A stretch of DNA of 64,000 nt from Delphinapterus leucas (lineage: Eukaryota > Chordata > Mammalia > Artiodactyla > Monodontidae). The stretch spans positions 16,156,654 to 16,220,653 of the forward strand of contig NW_022097999.1 of NCBI RefSeq assembly GCF_002288925.2, written 5' to 3'. The first letter of the stretch is position 1, and each line of letters begins with the position of its first letter. This document shows, piece after piece, positions 47,812 to 60,934 of the stretch. The notes below the pieces were generated by a model that was not told where the DNA came from, did not search any database, and saw only the letters and a program-made list of their open reading frames with translations. The translations under genes were made by a program, and so were the position numbers.

Positions 47812-48460
47812 ACATTCATTCACTCATTCAACAGATATTTATTGAGTGCCGACTATGTGTGTAAATATTAGCCATGACCCAAACCAATCTGCTTATCTTG
47901 GAGCTTAGGCTCTATGCAGGGGTGGGGGCAGACAGGAAAGAGACAGGTAAAAATATAAAAAATATAATGCATCGGGCTTCCCTGGTGGCGCAGTGGTTAA
48001 GAATCCGCTTGCCAATGCAGGGTCACGGGTTCGAGCCCTGGTCCGGGAAGATCCCACATGCTGCGGAGCAACTAAGCCTGTGCACCACAACTACTGAGCC
48101 TGCGCTCTAGAGCCCGCGAGCCACAACTACTGAGCCTGTGTGCCACAACTACTGAGGCCTACACACCTAGAGCCCGCGCTGTGCAACGAGAGGACACTGC
48201 AGTGAGAAGCCCACGCACCACAACAAAGAGTATCCCCTGTTCACCACAACTAGGGAAAGCCCACGCGCAGGAACAAAGACCCAACGCAGCCAAAAATAAA
48301 ATTAATTAAAAAAAGAAGAATGATAAAAAAATTTTTTAATAAAATTAGAAGAAAACTAAGTTGGAAAGACAAATTAAAAAAAATAATAATGCATCAAATT
48401 TGGTAACAAATGCCACGGAAAAAATAAATCAAGGTGAGAGGGAAAGGGAATGACTGAACA
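47812..48460 (-). repeat. L2 fragment (minus), split by SINE
   Basis: Reverse L2 (attcaacagatatttattga; ttggagcttaggctctatgc), split by the SINE at 47974-48385, continuing through aaggtgagagggaaaggg. Confidence 0.75.
47974..48385 (+). mobile_element. CHR SINE, long form with extra 3' sequence, inside L2
   Basis: The SINE body ends near 48310 (cagccaaaaataaaatt). About 70 bp of AT-rich sequence that is not part of other copies follows, ending in a second A-rich tract (attaaaaaaaataa). The TSD ataatgcatc (47964-47973 and 48386-48395) encloses both, consistent with a 3' transduction. Confidence 0.88.
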
Positions 48461-49451
48461 ACAATTTTTTAAAAATGAAAATATTTTTTGAAGCTAAGAA
48501 ATTGTCTACTCCTTATTTGTTAAACTGGTACAACATTGTGTTTAAATTCCTATGCCATTCCTAGTGCGCAACAAATTCGTAATTACAAGTTCTTAATGGA
48601 TCAAATTATATACCTAATTGAATCCTGAATCCTTAAGAAGTAAATTTACTTGTTTTTGCTATACCTTTCAATTATTTCTAAGAAAAAATGAGTATCTGAA
48701 ATTTTTCTAATTGACAAATGTCACACAATTTAATGTAAAATATAAAACAGAATGTGTCTATCATTAATAAATCCTATGTCTCTATACGTGTATTTTCAAT
48801 CAAATTTGTAGGAAGTCTAAGTGGTCATTTTGAGGAAACCAATTCATATTACCCTAAAAGTAATAATCCCAGGCAGACTCTTAGTAGTCACTGAACCGGT
48901 CCCCTCAGCCAACAGCCTTCTATAGCAACATTTCCTTTTTCCTTTATAAGCTTCAGTAATGACCACAGTGTCACTGCCATGAAAAGTTACCTTGGAAAGC
49001 AAAGGCCAACATCTTTTATCTCCCTTTTATCCTCTCCTATTCCTCATTAGCAAATGCCACCAACAAGCAAGACTTCAGAGCTATGTAAATGAATCACATT
49101 GCACTGGAAAGTCACAAAAAGCACATCCCTATAGAGAGTTTTATTAAAAAAAAAAAAAAAGAAAAAAATTCTACATCTTCCTTAGAAACACTAAGATGAT
49201 ACATGAGACGATATCCTCATGTATGATTATGTAACATAGGTATGATATGTACATATATGCAGCCGAGAGTATGGGAGGCAATATAATATGGAGCAGAAGG
49301 GAGTAGGGTGGGGACTGGGGGTTGGGAGAGGGTAGATCACCTATATCCTGCTACCAATGTCTCCCATGAAATGACAGACACTAACCTTTATTCTCTCAAA
49401 TATCCAAGTCAGTAAAATTATTTTGCAAATGTCAATCAATTTCCAACAATT

Positions 49452-49657
49452 TTTTTTTTTTTTTTTTCTGTACGCGGGCCTCTCACTGTTGTGGCCTCTC
49501 CCATTGCGGAGCACAGGCTCCGGACGCGCAGGCTCAGTGGCCATGGCTCACGGGCCCAGCCACTCCGCGGCACGTGGGATCTTCCCGGACTGGGGCACGA
49601 ACCCGTGTCCCCTGCATCGGCAGACGTACTCTCAACCACTGCACCACCAGGGAAGCC
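49452..49657 (-). mobile_element. CHR SINE, short form (minus)
   Basis: Reverse-complement short form starting with a long T-run. TSD ccaacaatt at 49443-49451 and 49658-49666. Confidence 0.95.
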
Positions 49658-49944
49658 CCAACAATTCTTAAAGTGGCAGCCAACTTTAGGATCAGCAGTG
49701 GGAAAAGGAGCAGCAAGTTTTCTTTATTAGTACGGATTGAAGACCAGGATGATGAAAAGCAGAAAGATGAAGAATCATCTGTCCAAAGGGAAGGCAGTAG
49801 CAGATCATGTGGGAGACATTTTGCAAACTGTCCTGAGTAAATAGCAGTTATATTTCTCACTTTGCCCCAAGAAAGCAATTAACATATTATACCTGGAATG
49901 GCAAAGACTGAAGTTTAAGCTTTCCCCTTACATTCAAAAATTTC

Positions 49945-50120
49945 TCAAGTATGTTATCTTGTTTGATCCTTACAACAATCCTCTAAGTTACAGAAAGCAG
50001 ATATTATCAACATCATAGATGTGAATGTATCTGTCCTACACAAAGTACAATAGACAACCAGGTGTCTCGGGTGACCAAGGTCTCAGTGGAAGACCAGAGA
50101 TGGATCCAGGTTGCCTAACA
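49945..50120 (+). repeat. MIR SINE
   Basis: MIR: tatcttgtttgatccttaca, acaatcctctaagttacaga. Confidence 0.65.
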
Positions 50121-51116
50121 AATGGTTAATCCATGGTCACAGAATCATGCGCTATTACCAGTACTTGGTATTTAATAGAGCGTTCTGGATAAAAACAATG
50201 TTGTCAGTTGATTTCACATTCCAAAATGGAACTTTTTAAAAAAGGTATGGATTCCAGCTCATTTAAGAACCTTGATAATCCTTAATAATTAAGATTCATT
50301 AATCCTTAATACCTATAACGAGAACTGATAAATGCCTATTAGGTTTCCCTTAGAGATTTTATTGCCCACACGGTAGATTATACTCCATGCCATGTCCTCC
50401 GCACCACTTTGGGCAGGTCTCATTTGCCTTTCACATATTTAAAGGTCATGAGGGTTAAGTGAAAAGTGATCAATTCCATCTCATGATTTTAAAATACAAG
50501 ATAAAAACTGTAAATTCTGAAGGTCAGAAAGTTCAGGATGAATGTCATTAATTAAATTACCAAGTTATAAAATATTCCATCATCTTTTAAAAATTTGAAT
50601 CAAGGAAAATAAACTTTCTACAATACCTCAAAGAGCTTTCAGCAAATACTTTATTTACATATCCTGAAATGCTCATTCTTTATAATTCTATACCAAAGAG
50701 ATTAGAATGGAAACATTAACACTAGTTCACAATACAGAAAAAATACTGCTTTTTAATAAAACTAATTTTAATATATTATTTAAAGAATATTTCTATGTAT
50801 AAATTATATATATATATAAATATGCATATGTATATATCAGCTTCTTAATTTAAGGGGAAAAAGATAAAAAGAGAACTTGAAGAAATAAATTTCTGAGTTG
50901 CCCACAAAAGTGGATTTATGAAGGAGAACATCATAGTAGAATATATACCCTGTGGTCATGAAGGAGAGAGTGGAAGCTTTAAAACTACATTCTTACCATT
51001 ATTTGTGCAAAGAGCTCTCTGGATAGGAGCCACCAAATAACGACACGGGGCAGTGTACTCTGCGCCTGCGCTGCCTGGACCCACACCCCAGTTCTGCAAT
51101 ATGACCTCAGCAGTGT

Positions 51117-51952
51117 GACCCAGGGAATATGATGAGCTCTCTATTGCTGCATCATATATTACCACCAACTTGCCTGTTTAAAACAGCAGACATTCATTGC
51201 CTCCCAGTTTCTGTAGGTAAAGAATCTAGGCATGGTGTAGCTGGGTCCTCTGCTCAGCCTCAGAGGCTGTGATCTCACCTGAGGCTCAGGTTCTACTTTC
51301 AAGCACACTGGCTGTTGAGAGAATACCATTTCTTACAGTTGCAAAACTCGGGCTCTCTGGTCCTAGAGCCCCCATGCCATGCCCTGCATTATGGCCCACC
51401 CCATAAAATGGCAGTTTGCTTCTTCGAGGCCAAAAGACTATTTCGGCTGCTTCAAATGTCTTAACCTCAGTGAAGGCTTGAGGCAGCTTTTAAAGAGCTC
51501 ACCTAGGGCTTCCCTGGTGGCGCAGTGGTTGAGTGTCCGCTTGCCGAGGCAGGGGACACAGGTTCGTGCCCCGGTCTGGGAAGATCCCACATGCCGCGGA
51601 GCGGCTGTGCCCGTGAGCCATGGCCGCTGAGCCTGCGCGTCCGGAGCCTGTGCTCCGCAACGGGAGAAGCCACAACAGTTAAGAGGCCTGCATACCGCAA
51701 AAAAAAAAAAAAAAAAAAGATCTCGCCTAATTAGGTCAGGCACACCAAAGATAATCTCCCTTCTGAAGAACTCTAAGTCAACTGATGAGAGACCTTACTT
51801 CTCTCTGCAAACTCCCTTCACCTTTGCCATATAATGTAACCTAATCACAAGATGTCCTGCCAACACTCAAGGGGAGGGGATTATACGGGGTATGTACACC
51901 AGGGGGCATGAATTTTCAGGAGCATCTTAGAATTCTGCTTACCACAGACAGT
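51117..51952 (-). mobile_element. MaLR-like LTR (minus), split by SINE
   Basis: Reverse-orientation old LTR-like repeat (ctctattgctgcatcatata, then caacactcaaggggagggga and ttctgcttaccacagac), interrupted by the SINE at 51507-51718. The family call is from memory of the repeat's general form. Confidence 0.6.
51507..51718 (+). mobile_element. CHR SINE, short form, inside MaLR LTR
   Basis: Short-form SINE with a pure A-tail and an imperfect TSD (gagctcaccta / gatctcgccta). It splits a minus-strand MaLR-type LTR. Confidence 0.93.
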
Positions 51953-51954
51953 TA

Positions 51955-52110
51955 CCCCTCTGTATCTGACTTGTATCACCTTTCAAATGGGGATAATGAA
52001 AGCGCCAATCCCAGAGAGCAGCTTGATTCAATGAGTTGATTTCTATAAAGTTCTCAGAATAGTCCCTAGCACATTTAATGATTGCAGAAACAATACTTTG
52101 ATAAAAATAA
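51955..52110 (-). repeat. MIR SINE (minus)
   Basis: Reverse MIR: tttcaaatggggataatgaa, gaatagtccctagcacattt. Confidence 0.7.
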
Positions 52111-52178
52111 ATGAAATAGTAGCTCACAAATTGTTGGGGCCTCCTCAATTTTATTTGGCCCCAATTAGGGCTAAGTTG

Positions 52179-52202
52179 ATGGAAAACTGCAAAGTTTTCC
52201 AT
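52179..52202 (+). repeat. Small perfect hairpin
   Basis: Ten-base arms atggaaaact / agttttccat around a gcaa loop. No associated gene signal is recognised. Confidence 0.85.
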
Positions 52203-53056
52203 AAGACATCTTGGTTTCCTTTTAAAATTCTTTTTAAATAACTAGAAAATGTGGCACCCTCAGGCTTGCACTGCCACACAGTACAATTAGCAAGAGCCAA
52301 CAACATCTTTACACGGGGCAAGAGCTCTCTGGTTCTCCAGACCTCACCACTCCTTCCAGCCTCATTCTAGCCCACTTCATTCATTTTCATTACCTGCCTG
52401 GTCTCTAAAAGCATATGCATTTCTAACCTGGGATCTAAACTGATCCCTTTCAGCCTATGCCCAATGAACGATATAGAAACAGAAAAAGGTATATAGTATA
52501 AATATATTTTTAAAAACAAAAATGTTAAACTGAAGAAAATAAAATGGTGAAAAGCAAAGAGTTTACTTTCCATGCCATTTTTTTTTAAAGCCAAGGAGTA
52601 TAAGCCAAGGAATCCAAGCACAGACATCTAAGTGAAACATTTCATAGGCGGTATATAACAACAAAAACTTGAGATTCAAATGTATTCCTTCCAGGAGTAT
52701 GAAATATTACATTGCCCTATGGATTTTGGGTTATAATGTTGTATTAAACACACAGGTTCATCAATTGTAACAAACGTACCACTCTGGTGCAGGATTTTGA
52801 TAGCAGGGGAGGCTGTGTATACACAGGAAATCTCTCTACCTTCAGCTCAGTTTTGCTGTGAACCTAAAAGTATCTCTAAAGAATAAAGCCTATTTTTAAA
52901 AACAAATAAACTACAAAATATTTTTAAATCTAGTAAGATAAAACCTTCTTCGTAAAATATTCTTTAATTTTTCTAAACATCTTCAAAATGGCTTGAAAGT
53001 ACTTTCTTTCCCCCAAAATCATTCCTAAGAATTTGACAACTTAAACCCCATTTACA

Positions 53057-53408
53057 GGGACTTCCCTGGTGGTCCAGTGGTAAAGAGTCAGGCTTCCAAT
53101 GCAGGGAACGCAGGTTCGCTCCCTGGTTGGGGAACTAGGATCCCACATGCCGCGGGGCAACTAAGCCCACGAACCACAACTACTGAGCTCGCGTGCCTCA
53201 ACTAGAGAGCCTGCGTGCCGCAAACTACAGAGCCCACGCACCCTGGAGCCAACACGCCACAACTAGAAAGAAGCTTGAGTGCCACAAAGAAGAGCCCGCA
53301 CGCCACAACAAAAACATCCCGCATGCCTCAACGAAGATCCCATGTGCCCGCAACGGAGACCTGATACAACCAAAATAAATAAATAAATAAAATATTTTTT
53401 AAATAAAT
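53057..53408 (+). mobile_element. CHR SINE, older long form
   Basis: Diverged long form (head gggacttccctggtggtcca) with several tandem ccacaactag/gccgcaaacta-type units. TSD aaaccccatttaca / aaacccgtttaca at 53043-53056 and 53409-53422. Confidence 0.92.
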
Positions 53409-54140
53409 AAAACCCGTTTACAAAAAAGATCAGAAACAGCCCATATTCCCATGATGCTCTGTTCTCAAGAAAAAGTAACCACTCCTATGGATTTATTCTC
53501 CATTCATACCAGATCACAAGCCAGTACATAGGCTATTTTACTTACTTTTAAAAATATATTAATATTCCTAAAAGTCTGTGCAGCAGTACTTGATTTCCTT
53601 CATCTACCAAAAGCAGCTGTATTGCATAAACGTCCTAGAGGCAATGTTGCTGTGTAAAATGATGATTTAAGTAACATTAAGCCCTTCTTGCAGAAATCAT
53701 CTTGTACTTATGCCAAGAGAAAATTCAATTAATAACATTTTAGCTCTGTGTGTGAAAGGGTGATGGAGAGAAGGCAAAGCCAAAAAATCAAAGTATTTTA
53801 ATTCATGACTTGATTAGGATGGTCCATGTGAATTTATATGAGTACACATATCTGTTGTGTAACATTTTCAAGAATGAACTTTTAAGAGAAAACAGGGGTG
53901 GGAAGCAGTGGGGGAGCTTACGCTATGTATTTTCCATTTAATGCAGTAATCTGCCACATATTCAGGCTCCATCATCATTAACATGATCTTTAAAATGTAC
54001 TTTAAGTCTCCTCACTATAACTTCAGACCACTTGAAGCCATGCCGAATGACAAGGCAAACTGCCGGGTGAATCAACTTATAAAATTTTTGTTAAATCTGA
54101 AAAATTTCAAAGCAGTTCAGTAAAAAGGTTAGATGTTCAG

Positions 54141-54141
<1 letters not shown>

Positions 54142-54175
<34 letters not shown>
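54142..54175 (+). repeat. (CA)n microsatellite
   Basis: Seventeen uninterrupted CA units, likely polymorphic. Confidence 0.98.
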
Positions 54176-54177
<2 letters not shown>

Positions 54178-54427
54178 TTCATAAAGAGCACCAAAAGTTA
54201 AGACATAAAAATAAAGAGGTAGTTTGCAGTCTCATAAGGTGTTTTTTGTTTTGTTTGTAAGGTGGCAGTGCACAGAAGGAATTAAGGTCGTAGGTGCCGA
54301 TTCCCAATCTGTTGCTGTATTCGCGACGTGATCTTAAGAAATGTAGTTGATAGCTCTTTACCGAAGACCCTGAAATAAACAGCAATGCCTTATGCACGAC
54401 AAAGAGGCTATCAAGAATATGAGTCCA

Positions 54428-54640
54428 GGGCTTCCCTGGTGGCGCAGTGGTTGAGAGTCCGCCTGCCGATGCAGGGGACACGGGTTCGTGCCCTGGTCTG
54501 GGAAGATCCCACGTGCCACGGGGCCGCTAGGCCCATGAGCCATGGCCGCTGAGCCTGCGCGTCCGGAGCCTGTGCTCCGCAATGGGAGAGGCCACAACAG
54601 TGAGAGGCCCACGTGCCGCAAAAAAAAAAAAAATAATAAT
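54428..54640 (+). mobile_element. CHR SINE, short form
   Basis: Short-form SINE with TSD aatatgagtcca / aatacgagtcca at 54416-54427 and 54641-54652. Confidence 0.95.
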
Positions 54641-54687
54641 AATACGAGTCCACTCGTACTATAGATCCAACATAAATGCATGCACAC

Positions 54688-54924
54688 TGGACATATATAC
54701 ACTACCAAACATAAAATAGATAGCTAGTGGGAAGCAGCCACATAGCACAGGGAGATTAGCTCGGCACTTTGTGACCACCTAGAGGGGTGGGAGGGAGGGA
54801 GACGCAAGAGGGAAGAGATATGGGAACATATGTATATGTGTAACTGATTCACTTTGTTATAAAGCAGAAACTAACACACCATTGTAAAGCAATTATACTC
54901 CAATAAAGATGTAAAAAAAAAAAA
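54688..54924 (+). mobile_element. L1 3'UTR fragment
   Basis: 237 bp of the same 3'UTR family as 13112-14258, ending caataaagatgtaaaaaa. TSD aaatgcatgcacac at 54674-54687 and 54925-54938. Confidence 0.94.
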
Positions 54925-54954
54925 AAATGCATGCACACGTGCTCCAAAAGACAT

Positions 54955-55600
54955 ACACCAGGATTGTTCCCAGTAACATCACTGATATGAACAACCCAAA
55001 TGTCTATCAACAATGGAACAGATAGCTAAATTGTGGTATGTTCAATAAATGAACTATACCTACATGTAAAAATATAGATGAAACTCACAAGCATAATGCT
55101 GAGTTGAAGAAGATGAAACTCAAAAAATACATACCGGGCTTCCCTGGTGGCACAGTGGTTGAGGGTCTGCCTACTAATGCAGGGGACACGGGTTCAAGCC
55201 CTGGTCTGGAAGGATCCCACATGCCACGGAGCAGCTGGGCCCGTGAGCCACAACTGCTGAGCCTGCGCATCTGGAGCCTGTGCTCCGCAACAAGAGAGGC
55301 CACGATAGTGAGGGGCCCGCGCACCGTGATGAAGAGTGGCCCCCGCTTGCTGCAACTACAGAAAGCCCTTGCACAGAGATGGAGACGCAACACAGCCAAA
55401 AATGCAAAAAATACATACTGTATCATGCAATGTATATAAAGGCCAAGGAAGGCAAAGCTAAATGATAACATTAGAAATTAAGATAGTGATTACTTCAGGG
55501 GAGGAAAGGAGTAGTAATTGGGAGGGAGTATGTGATTCCCTCAACTCTGTGATCACTCACTAACCTGTACATGAGTATTTTTATAGTTTTCCCACATCCT
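54955..55600 (+). mobile_element. Old L1M-type 3' end
   Basis: Diverged ORF2 end (aacaacccaaatgtctatca) and 3'UTR (gtgattacttcaggggagga), interrupted by the SINE at 55135-55404. The right boundary is approximate. Confidence 0.75.
55135..55404 (+). mobile_element. CHR SINE, long form, inside old L1
   Basis: Long-form SINE with a 14-bp TSD (caaaaaatacatac) at 55121-55134 and 55405-55418, within an L1M-type 3' end. Confidence 0.95.
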
Positions 55601-56799
55601 AAGTTTATATTGTTTTCAGTATTAACATTTACAGGTATATTTTTGTTATAAGACAAAAGCAAAATTAACGGAAAATATTTATAAAGTGTACCTATACCAT
55701 ACTAGAAGTATATTTTATTGAAGATAAGACATATCCAAGTGATACAAGTGTTCTACATGCCTTGCAAATGTTCTACCATACCCTGCAAATGAAACAGCAT
55801 TTCTCTTTAGATGTGCTGCTTAGAAAGACTGTAAAGGATAATAGAGGTTGCAAACTCAAATGTCCTCAGGGTCCAAACACATTTCTCAGGTGTGTGAAGA
55901 GACCCTAATAAAAGTACATATGCATGCACTGTCAGAGTGCGGAGGGGCTGGGACACCCTTGACAGGGCAGTCCCCACCCTAAAGGGCTAGTGGGTCACAA
56001 CTCCAGCTGATTGCTGCCCTATAGGAATGTTGGGCCTAGGGTTAAGAGATCATTTGGATTTTCAAAGGAAGGCATAAATTACGATTTACTTAATTAAGTG
56101 ACATGTGCTGGCTTTTAAAAGAAAAAGCTCAGCAAAGCTCATCTAGGAGGTACCTGTTTGAGATACCAGAGGAGAAGAGTGCTATGGGAACAGGTCCCAA
56201 AGGTACTAGCAAGAGATACCAGCTTGGGATTCAAGACACCAGCGAAAGGTCGGCTTTTAGAGAAGAAAACATTTCTTCCTCTGAAGAGGATAAAAGTCCA
56301 GGCATATAGAGACATAGGCTGAGTAATCAGGTCCTTTGTTAGAAGGAAACAATAAGGAATGGCAGAGAAGGTGTGGGTTTCCAGCAATGGTTTCCAAACT
56401 TCACTGCAACAGGCCCTTTTATCAAAAGACCACAGAACTCCATGCACAAAACTGATAAAAGCAGAGTGGCCAACACTGAAGCAGAAGGAAAGCTGGAGTC
56501 CCACCCATGAGGGTGCCCCCTATCTCGCTGGAGGTCCAACATACAACCACATAGACTACTACTGAAAGACACACGAAGGATGAATAATGGCCTTCTAGAA
56601 TTGGGTATGACAGCAGCATCTTCCATGATATTCAGAAATAGGAGTCCAAAACATGGATTCTAAGCGATTCAAGACTGGAAAACAAGGCGCACACTCAAGA
56701 CACCTTGGAAATCTAGATTAATACCATAAAGGATAACTTGGGGAGGAGAGATGAATAATTAGAAGTGTCACCCAGGAGTGGAAGGAGAACTAGACCTGC

Positions 56800-56905
56800 A
56801 GTTAGATGGTCTGCAATTAAAGATCATGCTGCCTAGTATGTGATCTTGGGTAACCTTGCCAGCTTGTCCTCATGATTGTTCTAAGGATCAATTATGAATG
56901 TTTAT
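56800..56905 (-). repeat. MIR fragment (minus)
   Basis: Reverse MIR: atgtgatcttgggtaacctt, tgattgttctaaggatcaat. Confidence 0.55.
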
Positions 56906-57339
56906 TTCATTACTTATTCAGGAAATATCTCAAATATTACTGGAAGACTGCTTTCAATCAAAGCTTGTTTTAATATAAATAAACAGTTTTATTTAGTTAT
57001 GTTAGGGTTTTACTAATTCAAAGTCCTCCTTAAATACACAGTTGGACATGGCTGTGTCTTAAAAAAATAAAAAGAATACATCCATGCAATCAAAATGCTC
57101 ACATGTACTTTATCACTGATCCAATGCTAATAACTGTAATAGGCAACTGCATTCAAAAATAGTCACAATGCAAATTTAGCATAGTTTGTTCTTTATTCTT
57201 TTGATGCTAAGTAATTCTGACATTATGTTTTTGAAACGTACCTTCCCAAAAGTTATCATTCAGTTACCCAGCCACACTATTTAAAGTATATTTAAGAGCA
57301 TGGGGGTAAAGGAGAACACAGCACAAGAAGCCAAAGGTA

Positions 57340-57425
57340 CAAACCCTGTCCACCTCTGCCATTCTAGCTATACTTGGCTTCTCAGACTTAGCTTCCATAT
57401 TTATAAAATGAGGGTTTTAGTTCAT
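57340..57425 (-). repeat. MIR fragment (minus)
   Basis: Reverse MIR: cttagcttccatatttataa, aatgagggttttagttcatc. Confidence 0.5.
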
Positions 57426-59248
57426 CGGTAGTTACTAAACAGAGATGCCCTTTTAAAATAGTGTAGAGTGTGCTTCTCAAACTACACATGCCTAAACATG
57501 ATTCTATGCATTCCACGAAAGTGATTATATTTATATTTGTGGCTTAGTATTTTAATCAGTTGTCGAAGAGTGATTGCATTTTAGACTTTATACATCTCTA
57601 CAGCATTAAACAGAATGGAAGCATAATAAAAGCTGACTATCAATACTTTCTAAATATTACTAGTAGCCTGCTGTCCTTAAATATTAATTCTATTGTTTTT
57701 TAATAGCAAACGAATAAAATAGTTCAAACTTTATGAAATTTCCTGTCAGTTTTAATGGATGCATCTTCTCTTTGATTCTATTATTAGATATAACAGTAGG
57801 TCATTTAAATTTGATTTGTAGTTATTTTAAAGATTATCATATAACATAAATTATACATTTAATAAGTGATAGTATAAAGAGATTATTAAAACAATGGATA
57901 ATTGACAAGAAAACATAACTTCACTTGATGGGAAAATCAAAATAAAGTGAACCTTTTTCATAAAACTTTCAAAAATATTCTCTCTGTGATAAAAAAGAAA
58001 GCAATCCCTATATCAGACCACTGAACTTTATAAATGTTGCAAAGAATATGCCTTTCTACAAATTCTTTTATTAAAGCCAAAGGCTGTACCCCAAATTACA
58101 ATTATCCACTTAAAACAACAACTAACAATTTAAAAGTGGGAGGAGAAACACCAATCATCTACTTGAATGGGAGCAATTTCAGAACACCTTGGTCCCACAT
58201 TTCCCCAACCAAAAAAAAGCGTTTTATACAAAAGTCACTGAACCATCAATAACCTGATTGGAAAGACCACTTACTGTTTTAAAGAAACCACACCAGCATA
58301 AGCAAATATTTTAATTAAGAGGTATAGCTAGTGTCTGGCCATGGTGCAGTACACTCCCACACGCCAAATGCCAGCTGTAGCACAGCAACATTCAAGCAGC
58401 TGCCTTAATTGGAGATGCAGACCAACACATGCTAATTTGGCTGGGCCAACTAATTGGTAGGTATGCTATATTTCTAACAAAATATCCACCCATATTACAG
58501 ATGTTTTTCTCTATCGGAGTAAACGATTGGTAACAAACAGTTAGGAAGCTGAAATAAGCTACACTTGGTGAAACTGTTTAGTTGGACAGCTTTACAACAG
58601 GATCCTGCATTACCTCAGAAAAACACTTGTGCCAAAATTGAAACATCAGCTAAATGTCAAAAGCATCTTTTTGTGCAATATTAAGGATATTATGAGGTTT
58701 CATAATGACTCTTTAGTCACCAAAACAATACTTGCTAAGTGGGCACAACCCCCTTATTCATGCCAGGCCCCGTGCAAACGTCTGCAAAAGAATTGAGTCC
58801 TTTTCTCTCATGCAGACCAAACGTTTACAGACATGTGCAAAGACAGAAATTATATTTACTAGAAAATCTATAATGGTAGAAAAAAATGGGAGGGGCCCTC
58901 CTGCTTATAGCCATGCTGGTGTAACAGAAACCAGGTTTACTCTATCACTTGAAACTTTAAAAAACTGACAAAATATATGAAACAATGTTGTTTAGACATT
59001 GCACAATAGACAGTTCAGGAGAGGTATATCTAATAGAAGGGAAATAAATAAGGTGACCCCTATGGTTGCCCTAGCTTATTGCCCAGTTAGGTTTTCTAGA
59101 CTGGGATGAAGAGAGAACTCACATAGAGATGAGCAGTATCCCATGAGCTGAGGAAACAGACTTGAGCATTTGGGAAAGACAGAGCCTGCAGAATTAGCAG
59201 ACAGAGTAAAGAGAGAGAGTGAGTGAGAACAAGAGCAAGACATATACA

Positions 59249-59431
59249 TACAGTTGATCCTTGAACAACTAGGGAATCCAGGTGCTGATCCCCTGCACAG
59301 TTGAAAATCAACATGTAACTTTACAGGCAGCACTCTATATCTGCAGTTGTGCATCTACAGATCATGTAGTATATATTGAAAGCAATCTGTGTATAAAGTG
59401 GACCCATGCAGTTCAAACCAGTGTTGTTCTC
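59249..59431 (+). mobile_element. Tigger-type MITE
   Basis: Starts tacagttgatccttgaacaa and ends cagttcaaaccagtgttgtt, the inverted termini of a TcMar-Tigger family. It is internally deleted. A short (GA)n run follows. Confidence 0.85.
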
Positions 59432-59559
59432 GAGAGAGAGAGAGACAGAGAGAACATGCTATATTCTACATGTTCCAGAAAGTAGAGGGTGGTCATTTTA
59501 AAAAAAGATAAGGAAGATATTTAAAAAAAAAAAAAACCTAAATTTTTATATATAGAGAA

Positions 59560-60934
59560 AAACACAATGTCTGGATTAAAAAATATATGTATATACTAAC
59601 AGGAATAATAGCAGATTAGACACTGCAGAAAAAAGGTTGGTGAATGTGAAGGCATAGCAAGAGACACCATCCAAAATGAAATACAGAGAGAAAAGAGACT
59701 GAAAAAAAGAAGAGCACACTATCAGTGAGTTGGGGGACAGCTTCAATCAGTTTAATATACTAAATCAGTTTAATATAACTGAAGTCCTGGGAAATGGGTA
59801 AGGGATAGAAAAAAATATTTGATGAACTAATGGCCAAAAGAATGACAGCAGACTTCTTGTCAGAAACACTGCAGGCCAGAAGGCAGTGAAGCAAAATAGT
59901 TAAAGTACTGAGGGGGGAGAGGGGGGAAGAACCTGTCAACTTAAAATTTTATACCCAGGGAAAATATACTTCAAAAATAAAGGTTTTGGGGCTTCCCTGG
60001 TGGCGCAGTGGTTGAGAGTCCGCCTGCTGATACAGGGGACACGGGTTCGTGCCCCGGTCTGGGAGGATCCCACATGCCGTGGAGCGGCTGGGCCCATGAG
60101 CCATGGCCACTGAGCCTGGGCGTCCGGAGCCTGTGCTCTGCAACGGGAGAGGCCGCAACAGTGAGAGGCCCGCGTACCGCAAAAAAATAATAATAATAAA
60201 AAAATAAAGGTTTTTTCAGATATACAAAAAGAACTCGTCACCAGCAAACCGGCACTACTAGATATGTTAAAGGACATCTTGCAGACAGGAAAAAAGAGTC
60301 CTGAAATCTTTATTTACACAAAGGGATGAAGAGCATCAGAAATGGTAATATGAAATACAGTTTAAAATACAACTGAACTAAGGCAAAAGTACTTTGTTAC
60401 ACAGTCCATACACACAGAGAAACAGAATATATGGAAGTATAGGATCATCAGGTTCATATGCTACACCTGAAGCAGTACACTGTGATAAGTTAAAGATGTA
60501 CCCTGCAAAATCAAAAGCAATCACTAAAAACAAACCAACAAAAAAAGATGTACAGCCAATAAGCCAAGGGAGAAAATGATATGTAATAATAAAAACCGTG
60601 CTATTAACCCAAAAGCAGGCAGGGAAAAAAAAAAAAAGGAAACGAACAGATGGGACAAATAGAAATCAAAGAGTAAACTGGTAAATTTCAACACAATCAT
60701 ATCAACAATGACATTAAAAACGTTAATGGTCTGAGCATACCAATTAAATGACAAGAATCATCAAATTGGATAAAAAGCAAGGCCAAATCTATGTTGTCTA
60801 CAAGAAACCCATTTTAAATATGAAGTGCATATAGACTAACAATAAAGACAGAAAAAGATATATCATGCTAACGCTAATCAAAAGAAAGTTGGACAAAGTA
60901 GATTTCAGTGCAAAGAACAATACTATCAAGTAAC
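59560..60934 (+). mobile_element. Old L1 ORF1-to-ORF2 fragment
   Basis: Diverged ORF1 C-terminal remnants (gaaacactgcaggccagaag, near 59860) and the start of the ORF2 endonuclease region (tctacaagaaacccatttta, near 60800). It is split by the SINE at 59988-60199 and truncated at both ends. Confidence 0.75.
59988..60199 (+). mobile_element. CHR SINE, short form, inside old L1
   Basis: Short-form SINE with an (aat)n tail and a 15-bp TSD (aaaaataaaggtttt) at 59973-59987 and 60200-60214. Confidence 0.95.

Noticed and set aside
54142..54175. CRISPR-like periodic repeat
   Set aside because: It is a plain (CA)n microsatellite in vertebrate DNA; there are no spacers.
56103..56626. Open frames of 68-121 codons on both strands
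   Set aside because: No recognisable domain, no splice context and mutually overlapping frames; consistent with chance in single-copy DNA.
58316..58480. Possible conserved enhancer-like element (gctaatttggctgggccaac)
   Set aside because: Only a visual impression of homeobox-type sites. Nothing in the single sequence supports function.
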